NCBI RefSeq assembly: GCF_963678975.1
Contig: NC_089274.1
Span: 2,096,001 to 2,160,000, forward strand
Reading direction: 5' to 3'
DNA: 64,000 nt
Source: Dysidea avara
Lineage: Eukaryota; Porifera; Demospongiae; Dictyoceratida; Dysideidae
Shown here: one piece after another, positions 10,701-44,600 of the stretch
Layout of the letters: each line of letters starts with the position of its first letter
How positions within the stretch are numbered: position 1 is the first letter of the stretch
Translations under genes and position numbers: made by a program
The notes under the pieces: generated by a model
Seen by the model: the letters and a program-made list of their open reading frames with translations, nothing else
The model's database searches: none
What the model was told of the DNA's origin: nothing

Positions 10701-13700
10701 GAGTAAGGCAAACCTCACAATAAAACCATCATACACAAGTATGGTGGATTCCCTCAAAAAGGACACTCTGAAATGTGTACACCTTGATAATCAGGACACT
10801 TGTCCCATTTGTATTAGTGTACACACATTTAGATCCCTGAAATCAGGACACCTCACTAATAAGGACACCTTGATAATCAGGACACTTGTCCATGGTCCCA
10901 TTTGTATTAGTGTACACACATTTAGACCCCTGAAATCAGGACACCTCACTAATAAGGACACCTTGATAATCAGGACACTTGACCAATTTTCAAGTTATGT
11001 ATTCTCACACATGGCTTGCCTTGTAGCCGTGACAGAAAATAGATATTTTTAAATTACATAATTGTGCTATGTCTCAATACCCATGACTCGTAAGTAACTG
11101 CCCAGTGTATCAGTATTGCAACTTTTCATAGATACCACTCCTACACTGCCTTATATGTACAAATCCTAGAACATCAATGCTTCCACTATGGATTAGGCTT
11201 TACAATGTAGGATACGGTGTATACGGTCACCTTAGAAATGGTTTACACATCATGTTGACCAGCACGGGTCTAGTTTTCAGTCTCATTCAGTTCGTTGCCA
11301 TGACACTAGTACATTGGTAGCTGGCCTTGTTATCACACAATGGGTCAACTAATAATGTTAAACAGCATGGATCAACTTATCCCAGGATCAATATGTTATT
11401 CCGGCAGCCATTGGGATGTTTCAATGGTATGTATTATACTAGTACTTGTGACAGCAGATTAAGCTGTATAATTTTGTGACAGATGGCAAAGCCAAATAAA
11501 TTCATACCCCAATAACAACATAGGATGGAATCACTGAATGTGCACGTGTGTTGTGTATGCTGCGTGTGACCATGTGCAATGCATGTATGCATGTGTATGT
11601 ATTCTGTCCCTAATGAAGAGAATTAGGTTCTTCTTGTGTTGGCACAAACATCTATTATCATGAGGATATTCACACTTGTGTCAATTTCCTCAGTCGCTAG
11701 TAACATGTTCTAATTGGGCATGAAGTCAAGCCTCATGCTAATAAGATCTCACATAGTTGCGTTCAGGTGTAGTGCAATAAATGTTTTTTTTTAAAAACAA
11801 CAACAACTTGGCAAGCTTGTGCTATGATGCAGCATACATCATTTTTCCAGGTAATAGCAGTCCTCTTGTCCCTGGCAAGGTAAGGACATGGGATTGTTAT
11901 GTTATTGTGCAATGGTCTTGCAAGCCAACAAGTGAGCAAGATACACAGCTAGTGAACGATGTTCAGCACCCGTACCAGATCTGAGTAGTCAGATCCAAAT
12001 TATTGCTAAGTGCAGCCTTAACCTCATAGCTCCTAATAAATGGGGTGAGAAAAGAGAACAGGCAGTGTGTATGTAGTGTAGAACAGTACTTGAACACATC
12101 TACTGTGTGTATACAACATATGTAATTGTGCAAATAACAACCATGAAAATGAAAACATTTACTACCATAAGGTCAACTAAGTGCTGGCCTAGTCAGCCAG
12201 GCTGTAATCAGTCAGGTATACTCTCTTAACTAACACACACAGAACCCAGTGTATTCCTATTACCTCAAAAGGAAAGGAGGAAAAAGGTTTAAATCATGAT
12301 GTCTACCTGAGGAACAGTATAGGCAGTTGGGAACCAGAAACTATACTGTAACTAAAACAAACACTGAGGAGTTGGTATCCAGCTGGGTAAAATATTGGTA
12401 ACAATCTCACAGAAGACTAATAAATGGGATGTCTACAAACAGCTTTTAATGTTATTGCATCATAAGGTGCTGTATGGGTAAAAAAAGCAGCCAAATTTTT
12501 TTTCTCTCCATCAAACACTAAGCTATAAGGCTGCACAAAAGGCATAAAAGTCACTTACGTTATAGCCTTTGAGTGTGCATTGACTTGCTTTCAAATAATA
12601 TATTTGTAAAGTACTGTACACATTTTACCAGTTAAACAATGCAGTTCAAATATAAAGCCCATTTTGTAGCAACTTCATGACTTGTATATACCACAGTGGA
12701 TTACAAATACATTTAAATTTTGAAGTATGGTACAGATTTAATGCAATTTGCAGCACTCTAGCGTGCGACACTTGTGACGGATAAGTCACACGTACACCTT
12801 ATCACTCTCATTCACTCACCACTTCTACATCACAACTCCACACAATAATGATCCATCTCATTAGTGTGTTACACTTACAACTATGCATTTCTGATAAAGT
12901 CAAGTGGACATTAATTTAATTTAAAACTTAAATTATGTTGAGGTATTTGGTGCTGTACAAACTTTGTGCATTGAGAACAAATACCTTATCACTGTACACA
13001 TAAGCACAGGGAATAAAGTTCAGAGGGTCTGCTCAAGTGAAGAGATATCTTTTCCTGTAAGCAGTGTTTCTATCGACTACACACATGTACAGCATTGCAT
13101 TAAATCTGTTTCATATGTATGTCCAGTATGAAGTAGAAGCTAGAGAAGTCTCTTGTTAATAGCATTACCGTTGAGAGGGGTGTGGATAAAGGTCAAAAGC
13201 AGCTCTACAAAAGTGGTATGATTACATCAGTGTTGAAATACATAGGCAAATCATAACACAGCCATCAATATACTTCACCAAAAAATGTTTCACTACTATA
13301 GGATATTACTGCAGATCCAAAATTCACAATATAGTGACAACATTGTCATAATAATGATTAAAAAAATCCTTCACACGTCACTGGGATTTAATGAATTCAG
13401 TTGAAGCAATGATGTCATACAAATGCTGGCATACTTTGGGCTGGGCATTGACTGTGTACATTATTTTACTTGGCATACACTATTATATTGTATTATATTA
13501 TAGTAAACAAAGTATCACAACTAGTGATACAAATGTATAACATTTTGTAGCTGCTGAATTGAGAACTTTGCAGAAAAAATAATCCTCCACAATAAGAATA
13601 ACGGTTTGATCTCAGCACTCCATCATCATTATATTATACTTCTGCAAGAGTATATAATAGAAACCAAGAGTATCGAACGGGTGTATTACCCTGAGATTAA

Positions 13701-16052
13701 TCATTGCATAAAGTAACACGGATATTTCAGTAATTCTTCGTTTTCATTGCCATTAAGGGTTGCTGTGTTTAGCCCAATTCGGCCACTAAACCAAGCAAAA
13801 ACATGATAGCGTTAAAGGGAATTAGCTAATGTTAAAGTTCTGGCACTGTCAAGTGGATCCCTGAAGGCGTGGCAACACGCTCATTTGTGCAAATGTTGTT
13901 TTAGCAAGCTGGAGTTATCTTGGGTCCTTACTACACTCTCTTTGTGCAATAACTGTTGAATACATGGTTGAATAACATGGAAAACTGGCGAACAAAGACC
14001 CATTGCCACGTACGCATTTCAAATTACCATTTCATGTAAACAAACAATTACTGAAATATCCGTGTTGCTTTATGCAATCATTAATCACAAGCTAATACAC
14101 CGTTCGGCATTCTTGGTTTCTATTATATACTCTTGACTTCTGTCATCAATTATCATGAATCAAACATTTACTAATTGTTTAACAATATGATGCAACAGTC
14201 CACAAGAACATAATTAGTATCACATGATGAAGAGGGTAATAATTTGTTGTGAAATTATTAATTATTTTGTTTTGATACAACAGTGTGAAACTCTTCAAAG
14301 ACATCATGAGAAGTGTGACAAACTACGTCTTAAAAAAGGAATGATACCATGAAAATGATGATAGCCAGGACACTTGTCCATGGTCCCATTTATTAGTGAA
14401 TACACATTTAAACCCCTAAAATCAGGACACCTCAAGGAGTCATTGATAAAACACAGTGGATGGATACAACAGAAAACGAGTTCTGAAATGATCTAATGAA
14501 ATTAATTACTATTAAAAACGGTTACATCTTCAAACATGACTTCCTACGACACACAACATGTGAAGCTTCACCTTTAGTAAATGTTAGACTGATCATCTTA
14601 CAATTATGAGTTCACACAAGTTGAACTCTTACCATTACAATAATGTTGACTACTACGACTACCGTCAATGTACTAGCGGCTGTTGTGTGTATAGAAAGGC
14701 TTCTTCTCTAAACCAGCCAACCCAGAGATTCGCACTTGGGAAATTTATACAGCATCACACCATCCTGAAGACTACAAAAAAGGGACAGGCTTTAAAGAGG
14801 TTAAGTCACTATCTGGTCTGCTACATATAATAACATGTTTCTGTCCCACTGCTACACAGGCTTTCAGTAGTAGCCTTCTTTGTGGGTCTGGGATAGTGAC
14901 TAATAATAATAAGCCCTTTTACCTCCAATAAGATTTTCACCAACGTTTTGGCACCGATTTTGTCAGATTTTAGTGGGATTCACCTACTCTACAGGCAGTA
15001 AAGATAAAGACATGAAGCATCACATAAGGGGAACATACAATATGAATCAAAGAGGCCACCACAGGTTACAACAGTGACTTACATAACCTAACAAGATATG
15101 AGCATAACAGGGGACACATGACCACTGGATATAGCCACACTAGGACATGTTGTAGTGCAATATGATGAGTTGGCACAACTTGTGCTGTACCACTTATGGT
15201 AGTTCTTTACTCAATCAAAATATTTAATCTAATAATTCAATAATCTGGTGGGGTGTTTAATGATGTTTTGTGTGCACAATTAACTCGTACACCTACTGGT
15301 CTCACCACTGTTACTAGTAAACCAGGATGCATGTAACATGACATATCTTGGGACAAGGTGTACTGATCTTCCAGTATAGCAAGAATATGGTGAGATCTGT
15401 GTATTTTGAAATCCCTGACAACCCTTAGTGCAAATATTGTAGGTAAAGACATTTATCATGATGGAGTTACATAGTGAAAGTCTTAAACAGTACAAAGTGT
15501 TGGATTAGAAACATGACTAAATGTCCTCATTTTGAGTACAGGTTTGACTGTACTATCTTATTTCTCACAAACTAGTTTCATGTGGCTCTTGCAGTGATAA
15601 GTGCTGTGTGGAGAGTACAGGGTAACTATGAGGTGGAGTAGCTGTTCCATGGAAATACAAAAAAAACTCAGCTTAAAAACGAATCCCGTCCATTTCTTAA
15701 ATTATCGTTTACATAATCTGACAAAAACGTTTACAAGAAATACTTTCTAAATCATTCGATACAAAACTGGCGGGCATCGTTTGCGCATGTGCAACTACGC
15801 CCACCGGCACTGCAAGACATTTAGCAAGCATGACACCACACATCCCCGGGGATACTGCATACTCCACAGCCAACCCTAAAACTCAGGGGATACCCACTAA
15901 ATTAATCAATATTAATATTTCACAGACACTCAACCAGTAGCACACATATTACAAGCCCTCACTGAGACATATCTTCCTACAATTGTGACTCGCTTGCCGA
16001 CAAACTTAGCTATCGTGGCACCATTGACACGCGGCTTCGCCTGTTCCTCCAT
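7727..16052 (-). CDS. RPA3: Replication protein A 14 kDa subunit (RPA3)
   Basis: Smallest subunit of the heterotrimeric single-stranded-DNA-binding protein RPA, acting in nuclear replication and repair. Coding exons: 16052-15963, 10640-10563, 9855-9759, 7794-7727 (stop TGA at 7729-7727). Phases join cleanly to 110 residues, against about 121 in humans. The N-terminus MEEQAKPRVNGATIAKFVGK continues into VTIVGR, as in human RPA3 (RINAGMLAQF...VCFVGR). The middle has VEVVGKV (human VEVVGRV), and the C-terminus FDLDTYNEAIQFL matches human FDLGLYNEAV. It is a single OB fold. Exons are all under 100 bp while the introns (5.3, 0.7 and 2 kb) are full of repeats, which hides the gene from ORF searches. 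Its start lies 139 bp from the divergent Dok-like gene. Confidence 0.9.
7795..9758. other. RPA3 intron 3, repeat-rich
   Basis: No additional exon was seen. Repeated words around 7955-7990 and 8440-8470 (CCAGG-GTTTAT-TTCTTTC-AGCAAC) indicate two copies of an unknown repeat; a degenerate tandem duplication at 8637-8945 is listed separately. Confidence 0.5.
8637..8945 (+). repeat. Degenerate tandem duplication (two units)
   Basis: Unit 1 (about 8637-8769) and unit 2 (about 8770-8945) share, in the same order, AGCTTATTTTCTGGACAAGA, TGGCACTGA, CAACTCGA, GGATAAATC and GCTAGCAC-CACA-TTTGC. Unit 2 carries roughly 40 extra bases. No coding sense is seen. Confidence 0.65.
10755..10985 (+). repeat. Duplicated GGACAC-type transposon end
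   Basis: Two tandem copies of a ~110-bp unit contain CACCTTGATAATCAGGACAC, CCCATTTGTATTAGTGTACA and TCACTAATAAGGACACC. The same unit occurs at 14367-14433, 23933-24052 and, as an inverted pair, at 34277-34630, with a reverse copy at 37562-37672. It is best read as the terminal repeat of a miniature DNA transposon, possibly of the Tc1/pogo group. Confidence 0.75.
13645..14135. mobile_element. Miniature inverted-repeat element, 491 bp
   Basis: The left end CAAGAGTATATAATAGAAAC continues with CAAGAGTATCGAACGG, and the right end carries the complement of both blocks. Direct repeats ACTTCTG flank it (13638-13644 and 14136-14142). Inner blocks (ATTAATCATTGCATAAAGTA; GGATATTTCAGTAATT) are also mirrored. 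A relative lies at 38235-38675 in the kinesin gene. No transposase is present. Confidence 0.8.
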
Positions 16053-16191
16053 TTTTCCCCGCTTTCCTGATATGCGCACACTAATTAATTAACTACGTCA
16101 TTACTTAGATCATGTGCTCATTGTTATAAAATTGTTTGCTTGCCCGTCACCTTCATCAATTGTTTGCAGTCAAGTCCGGCGAGGTAGGCTC
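16053..16191. promoter_or_regulatory. Divergent RPA3 / Dok-like promoter
   Basis: Only 139 bp separate the two start codons, so both 5' UTRs and core promoters must share this space or overlap. Visible elements are TACGTCA (16094-16100), a CRE/ATF-like half site, and TATAAAA (about 16126-16132) in the plus orientation, 60-65 bp upstream of the Dok-like ATG. Their activity is inferred from sequence only. Confidence 0.6.
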
Positions 16192-18668
16192 ATGGCGTTC
16201 TTTGACGACAGTGTAATTTGTGAGGGATACTTATACAAGACGAAACCGATCGATAAATTGAAGTTGTTGACGGTAAGTTTAGCGTGCTGACACAGCATGG
16301 CGTGCAGGTATACTGTCCCACGTTGTAATGCATCCATCATATTAACTGGGCAGCTTTAAACATGTTAATAATCACGTGGATGGGTGCATGTTATATAGCG
16401 AAAAATGCAACAAGTTTGAATTAATTTAACTGGTATCAGTAACAGTCTGCCCTTTTGTGCGATCGAAGGTTCTGTATAGCCAGTGAGATTGTCACCCAGC
16501 GTGTCTGAAAAGTGGTTAATGTGAGCACGTTTGGTTTAGAGTTCTCCTGGAGGCTATGGTTGGATAGTTTTCACCTGTAACAAATATCTATGACCAAATT
16601 TTAATTTGAACACGATTTTTGCTGTTATGTGCATGAATGGCTTGGGTGTTTATATGTTGCTACTAGCTGTTAAATACTAAACCAGGTTTGTTGTAGTAAC
16701 ATGAGGCTAGCAACAAGGCCTGATTGTAAAAGATCTGGAGTGCCTCACAGAATGGCTTCGGTGTGGCTTCCAAGGTAGTGTCTCTAATTAACACGTTATA
16801 TTAACCACAGGAGACAAGGTTCTGTTGTGCTCTTGTACTTAACCATTGGGATAAGCCTTAGGGTTGATGTTCCTTTGAAGTGGCAGCCATGTTTTATACA
16901 TTGACAATTGCAGTCATGAATTCTTACAATCAATTGATTGTCATAATTGTATGGCTACTAATGGTTCAGAGTGTTATTAGCTGTGCTGGTTAATTGTCAC
17001 ATAACCTGAAAGCTCCCAAATCAGATGTGTTAACAAGCTGTGTTTCTTATTATATACTGCTATATTAATTATGTATGCTACTTTTTACAGACTTGGAAAC
17101 ACAAGTTTTTTGTGCTCAGGAGGACAGATTCGGTGAGCAGCTGCACATGTTATAATAATGCATTAATGTGGTTCTTTAATTTCCTGGAATATTCCCCTTG
17201 TGGTTGTGACACACTTTCATCCAGTCATTTGGCTCTCCAGTAATCATTAGCTCATCTCTTTGTTTGATCTGTTATAAGGCTTACCAGTGTGTGAAGAAGA
17301 CATAAATATGCTATTTTTATCTTTCTTATTTTAGGACAAAGCCTTCGAGCTTGCTTATTATAAAGATGACTCCAAGAAGGGGAAATGTAAACAAGTAAAC
17401 TTCGAAGAGTTTGTGGCCATCAAGCCAAGCGTATCTGCTGGACGAAGAGAACACTGTTTTGCTATTGAACTACAAAAGAATACCTACGTCTTGCAGGCTG
17501 GTGACTTTCAGGTCAAGAACTTGTGGGTAGCTAAGTTGTGTGAAGCTCTCAGAAGAGGTTAGAAAATGTGTTTAATAGGGTTTTTAGTGTGTTACTTATT
17601 TTTTTTCCAGAACATGTTTACCACGTGGCAATTCCCCATCAAGCTCAGTTATCACCAGGTCATGGCTTGCTGAAGGTTCTCAAAGTTGAAGCTGTCGTTG
17701 TGTGTCCATCAACCACCAGGCAACTGGCTAGTTTCAAGTTCAAGTCTTTGAAGAGATTTGGCAGTTGCAATGACATTTTGTGGTTTGAAGTGTGCCCTTG
17801 TTCACACGATAATGGTGGACTTTATTTTTTCTCTGTTGGATCTGGAATGGAGACAGCTGATTACATAATCAACATGGTTAAGAACCTAATCCAGAATCTC
17901 ACCAAGCAACACATGGTTTTCAATAATGCTGGCAGTGAAGGACCTAACTTTAGTGCACCGCAACATTACTCTTGCCCAGGTGCCGCTCCTTTGGCCCAAG
18001 TTGCTCTTGTTGCAAGTATGCGAAAACCAAGTGTGACTGCAACTACCTCAGCTCCGATTTTTAAACAACGAAAGCTCTCGTCAAACAGTGTGACAGATGT
18101 GGACATGATGCATCCACGCAGTATGACATTCTCAACATCACAGAGAACTACTCCACAGTTAGTCAAGCAGCCATCGGTAGCAAGTATTGATGGAATAGCT
18201 CGCACTACACTGAGTAATTTCCGTCAAGCGTCAGTTGTCAGTATGGAAGGTTCTATGCCATTGTCTAGATTCCGACAAGGCAGCATGGATGCACCTTCGT
18301 TGCCTGAAAATTCTCACAACCGAAGCAGTATAAAAAGCACAGAAAGAAAAGACTCTGGTGTTTTTGATGAAGAAGGACTTACTCGATCTGTTTCAAAAAC
18401 ATCTGTTTCACCACAAGGTTCAAACAGTTCATCAGAGCAACCAGGTGCAATGGACAGTGTCTCAAATACAGCCAGCTGCCCATATGTCAACTCTTCCCTA
18501 GAACCACTGCCAGCTAGCCCAAACGATACCAATTCACCTCCAACCTCACCACATCAAAATAGTTTGTCTCCAGTACAAGAACATCCATCACCAACACCAG
18601 ACCAGGGCCCTCCAGTAGCCCCACCGAGATCTCTCATTTCATTAATGGGATCTGCATCACTTCAATAA
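16192..18668 (+). CDS. Dok-like adaptor: PH domain, IRS-type PTB domain, Ser/Pro tail
   Basis: Membrane-proximal docking adaptor for tyrosine-kinase signalling. Coding exons: 16192-16272, 17091-17132, 17335-17557, 17611-18668; 467 residues. The PH domain spans about residues 10-115 (GYLYK...WKHKFFVLRR...LWVAKLCEAL). The PTB domain spans about 120-215, with the Dok/IRS signature F-x-SLKRFG, a WFEV strand and a C-terminal helix. The tail has three degenerate repeats of RQxSVxSM (about 200-245), one YVN motif (Tyr407, a possible Grb2-SH2 site once phosphorylated) and PPVAPPR (SH3-type) near the end. The second Arg-rich pTyr-contact stretch of Dok1 (GRRC) appears as CPCS here, so phosphotyrosine binding may be altered. 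IRS or FRS relatives are alternatives, but PH then PTB with a short tail favours Dok. AATAAA overlaps the stop codon. Confidence 0.85.
16273..17090. other. Intron 1 of the Dok-like gene
   Basis: It is 818 bp of unremarkable AT-rich sequence between a GTAAGT donor and a CTTTTTACAG acceptor. No repeat or RNA gene was recognised. Confidence 0.6.
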
Positions 18669-19318
18669 ATGCACACTACATTAACTTTCATTGTAATATA
18701 AATATGTACAGAATTATTGTGACAAGTTATATCTTTAAAAATGTTATTGTACAGAAATGAATATTATATGTTTGTGTTTTTTGTACAGTTCGAAAGTTTA
18801 ATAATATTTTTACACTTGTGAACAATCAGGGTAATATGATACATATGCACATGACAAAATACAAAACAGTATGAATTGAAGAGAATTCTAGAGAACAAAA
18901 TATGAATATGTAAGCAATAGTCAATGTATAACAACAACAGTCTACATGTGCAGTAAGTGATTCAAGGAATGAATAGTGTGTCCTAAAATTCACCAAATAT
19001 TGTCCCACAAAGTTTTCTAAGTCATGATCAGCTCCCAAGAAACCTGGTGCTGGCCTGAATATTATACACAGCAGATACCCCAAAAAAGGATACAGCAAAA
19101 AGGAGAATTTTTAAACAGACTCGACCCCATGATACAATGCTACACAAACTACATAATAACTGACCAAAAATAGAATGCTGATAAAAATTTTCATAAATAT
19201 TAAAAATTAGACAGATCATCTTGAGAATTATCAGCTCACTAGTTGTCTGGCATTGTTACCCCTAGCAACAGACAACACATGGGCATTAATAAGAACATAC
19301 AAGCATGCCATGATACAC
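18669..19318. other. Convergent 3' ends of Dok-like gene and kinesin-1
   Basis: Here the two genes run into each other. Plus-strand poly(A)-like signals are AATAAA at 18664 (overlapping the stop) and AATATA near 18695. On the minus strand an ATTAAA-like signal lies near 18800. A minus-strand acceptor (TTCAG before about 19058) opens a frame that could join a donor-like site at the very end of kinesin exon 25 (see findings). Confidence 0.5.
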
Positions 19319-41346
<22,028 letters not shown>

Positions 41347-41611
41347 TGTCTTATATCCACAGCTGACAGATGTGACTGAAATTCTGTATTAATCCACTAA
41401 AACTAAGTCTACAATTCGCTATATAAAACAGTATATATAGAATGGAATAATCTGGCTAGATCCCATATGACAAAATTCCCATCGTAATAGCTATTCTGTC
41501 GAGAGAGGTAAATCTTTAATCTCTTCTAATAAACGCCTTGATATTTAATATGCGCCCACAAGTGAGTTAATTAAATAATTTATTTGGGCGCTAAGTGATC
41601 GGCTTTGTGTG
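41347..41611. promoter_or_regulatory. Divergent kinesin-1 / dynactin p50 promoter
   Basis: The start codons are 265 bp apart. The interval is AT-rich with TATATAAAAC near 41421 and a paired TATATATAGAA just after it, either of which could act as a TATA-like element; GGGCGCTAAG lies about 25 bp upstream of the dynactin ATG. Transcription start sites are not visible from sequence. Confidence 0.6.
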
Positions 41612-44600
41612 ATGTCTACTTCAGAAAAACGCATCGATCTACCCGGAATAGTGAGTTGTACTAAACCATAAAGTTTTTAAGATGCTCTTTCCTTGTTTTT
41701 TGTTTGTTGATTTTGAGTGATTTTTGTTGTTGACTTGAAAACCCACAATCACATGTATACAGACACACAATCAACCTGATGTGTACGAAACACCGGATAC
41801 CTCCACAACTACGGAGACTAAGAAATACGAGGATGACTCCCAGAGTGACTCTGTCAGCAAACTAGAGTGTGGTGTGGGTAAATCTTATGATGCGTTTAAG
41901 GGAAAAGCAGTCGACAGTCAAAACACTGGTATTTCAATAATTCTTTGTTGTATTTATGCAGTAATTATTTGTATTTACAGACTTTTCTGATGAAGTGAGG
42001 CAAGGATTTGGGTCATTGCCTGATTTCATCCCCAAGGATAGTGACAAACATGAAACTATGTTTGAACGCTACAAAAGACTTGAACAAGAAATAGCTGACC
42101 TTTTGACTGACATGGAGCACCTTAAAACAGTAAGCAACAATCATGAGATATGACATTTCCTTATTTAAACAATGACTTGAGACTTGTCATTGTTAGACCA
42201 TGTATGACTGCTACATGTATAGAAGTGTTTCCTGTGAGGTACAAACCCAAACAACTTGTCATTATGTCACTAATTCCTGTGTATGCTTTGGGACTCCTAT
42301 TGGTCGGGTAATATGATGTAATATGATAGGCGTGAAACTGTTAACTCTGTAGCTTTATGTAGACAACCAGGCTGGATTAGTTTGACTGTATTTCAAGATG
42401 TGTTTCGAATTACTGCACTAGATATTTCCAGTTATATTTCTATATTTGCATAGAATTACAAATTGCTACACTAAGTTTACAATTACTTGTGCATTATAAA
42501 TTACCACTCTAGCTTTTCAATTATATGTGACTAGTATTTCAAACTACATTACTTGTGTAGTTAACAATATTCTGGAGGTCACCACATTGTATGTGTTGTG
42601 TTTAGGGTGGTGGTCAGCAGACAAGTGATGAAGCTTCTGATAGGACAGAAAATGCTGTGTCCGTGGAAGAGCTGAAGGTGTTGCAGCAGCAACTGAGCAC
42701 GGTGGACCCCAATAAGATGATCAGAGATGAGATCAGTCCAGCCTATGGTAATCTGTTGACCAAGTGAGTGTACAATGTATTAGCTTCAAATCATCTCGTA
42801 ACTCTATTAAGTTTATGTATCAGTTAGCTATTGCTTGTAGGAGGCCTAGTATACATGTGTAATAGACTAGCTACATACACTGGATTGGAAACTTGTATGA
42901 TATCACAGAATAAATTGTTTGAAAACATATTGACTGTACATAACACAAGCATCTTATCATTAAGGCATCATCTATTTGGACCATTGGTACCTTGTAGTGC
43001 GTATACTCTCATACTTCTTGTAGTAGAGTCTATTTTCGGTTGGTTGACTAGGATAACAAAGCATTAAAGGTCACGTGCTTGAAAGTAGCCAGTGAGATCA
43101 GTATCATTAAGTTTAAACTAGTGCCGTCTGCCTGGTGTGAAATTTCATTGGTTATTTCTATTCACGTGATATTTTAGCATTTGGACAACCAACCTCAAAT
43201 AGACTGTACTGCTATGTATTTACTTGCAGCATCATGTGACTAACCCCACAGACCACTTTCATGTACTTTACAAATGCACTCAGCTATGTTTCTTTGCCAA
43301 GTGGGTTATGATTTATTACGTAAAGCAGCATCTATTGTTGGACATCAATGGATTTTGTGACACCAATTTAACGATGATTATGAGGTTGCACTTTGAGGAA
43401 TGTTCATGTCCTACCATTTGTTAGAATTAAGTTATGATTTTAGCACCTGATTGTGTAGGCATTGAGGCACCTTATCAACACCACAGTTTGTAATCTTGTA
43501 ATTTAATATGACACACCAAGGTGAATGTCCCTGTTGTTCCCATAAGAGAAAGTCAGTACATTATGTTGTACCTAGTTGGTCATTTGATAGAAGAACTTTA
43601 TTGTATGCTATTCTTACAGAGATTTAGCCTCCAAGCTAGAGACATCATCGACTAGTGGAGCAGCTGATAGTGGCCCCTCATCAGTGAGTTAGCCTCTCTC
43701 TCATTACAATGAAATCATAACATGTTTGTGTGTCCCAGGACGTGGCCATCTATGAGTTGTACCATAAACCAGAAACAGCCAAGTTTGCCCAACTGTCTAA
43801 GGTACTCAAATGTTGTATAACATCCTATATTGTGGTGTTGTATGGGTGCTGGTTGGTTTCTCTTTCTATACACAGGATATACTTCCTGTTGAGTACTTGC
43901 AGTATTCATAGTCCTTGTCTGGAGGAAGTACCTGATGTATATCTATTAGAGATGCAACAGTGTGTAGACGTATCAATATATTGCCTCTGGTGTATCACAA
44001 TACAGCGATATTATTGCATGATACAAAGTGGAGTCTAAGCAATGGTCTATGTTGTTTTTAAAGTTGTTTTTTGTTTTTTTAAGAGAAATAAGTGAGCTAA
44101 TTTTTCTTTGCGACGCATTACATACTACCCAGTTTAACCATAATGTACAATAGTTCGATTGTCAGCCATGTTAACAAACCACGATATGTCGATATATCAC
44201 AATACGCTATATATCGATACGGTTTGAGTATGAATAGCATTCTACTGAACACTGATCACGGCACATTCTCCAGTATTAGGGCTGTGTGATAATAGTAAAC
44301 CTGTATCTTGATAAGTGACAATTATTGATTTATTATCTTGATGATAATGTGACATCATTGGACTGTTTGTAAATGCAGTTTTACATAATAATTATTTGTT
44401 GACATGAAGTCACATAGTGCTCAGAAACTTTCCCAAATGGTTTGACTCCTTCCTACAAGATGTGGTTGACTTACAATAGATTCTACTATCTCAATAAGCT
44501 TATTTATGAGAGATGATCTAAATAATCTTTTTTATCTAATTATCTCCCAGCCCTACAGTACTATATACTGTAGTAAAGGTGGTCTTATATTTCAGCTCAG

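Larger units (their letters stand above)
10641..15962. other. RPA3 intron 1, 5.3 kb of repeats
   Basis: The intron separates the first and second coding exons. It contains the GGACAC-type repeat (10755-10985 and a fragment at 14367-14433), an inverted-repeat element (13645-14135), and a terminal fragment near 15522-15556 that looks like a Tc1/pogo-type end. No exon of another gene could be supported. Confidence 0.55.

Noticed and set aside
17568..17610. Open frame extending upstream of the last Dok-like exon
   Set aside because: It runs through a 53-bp intron and starts with GTG; exon 3 joins exon 4 at 17611 in phase.
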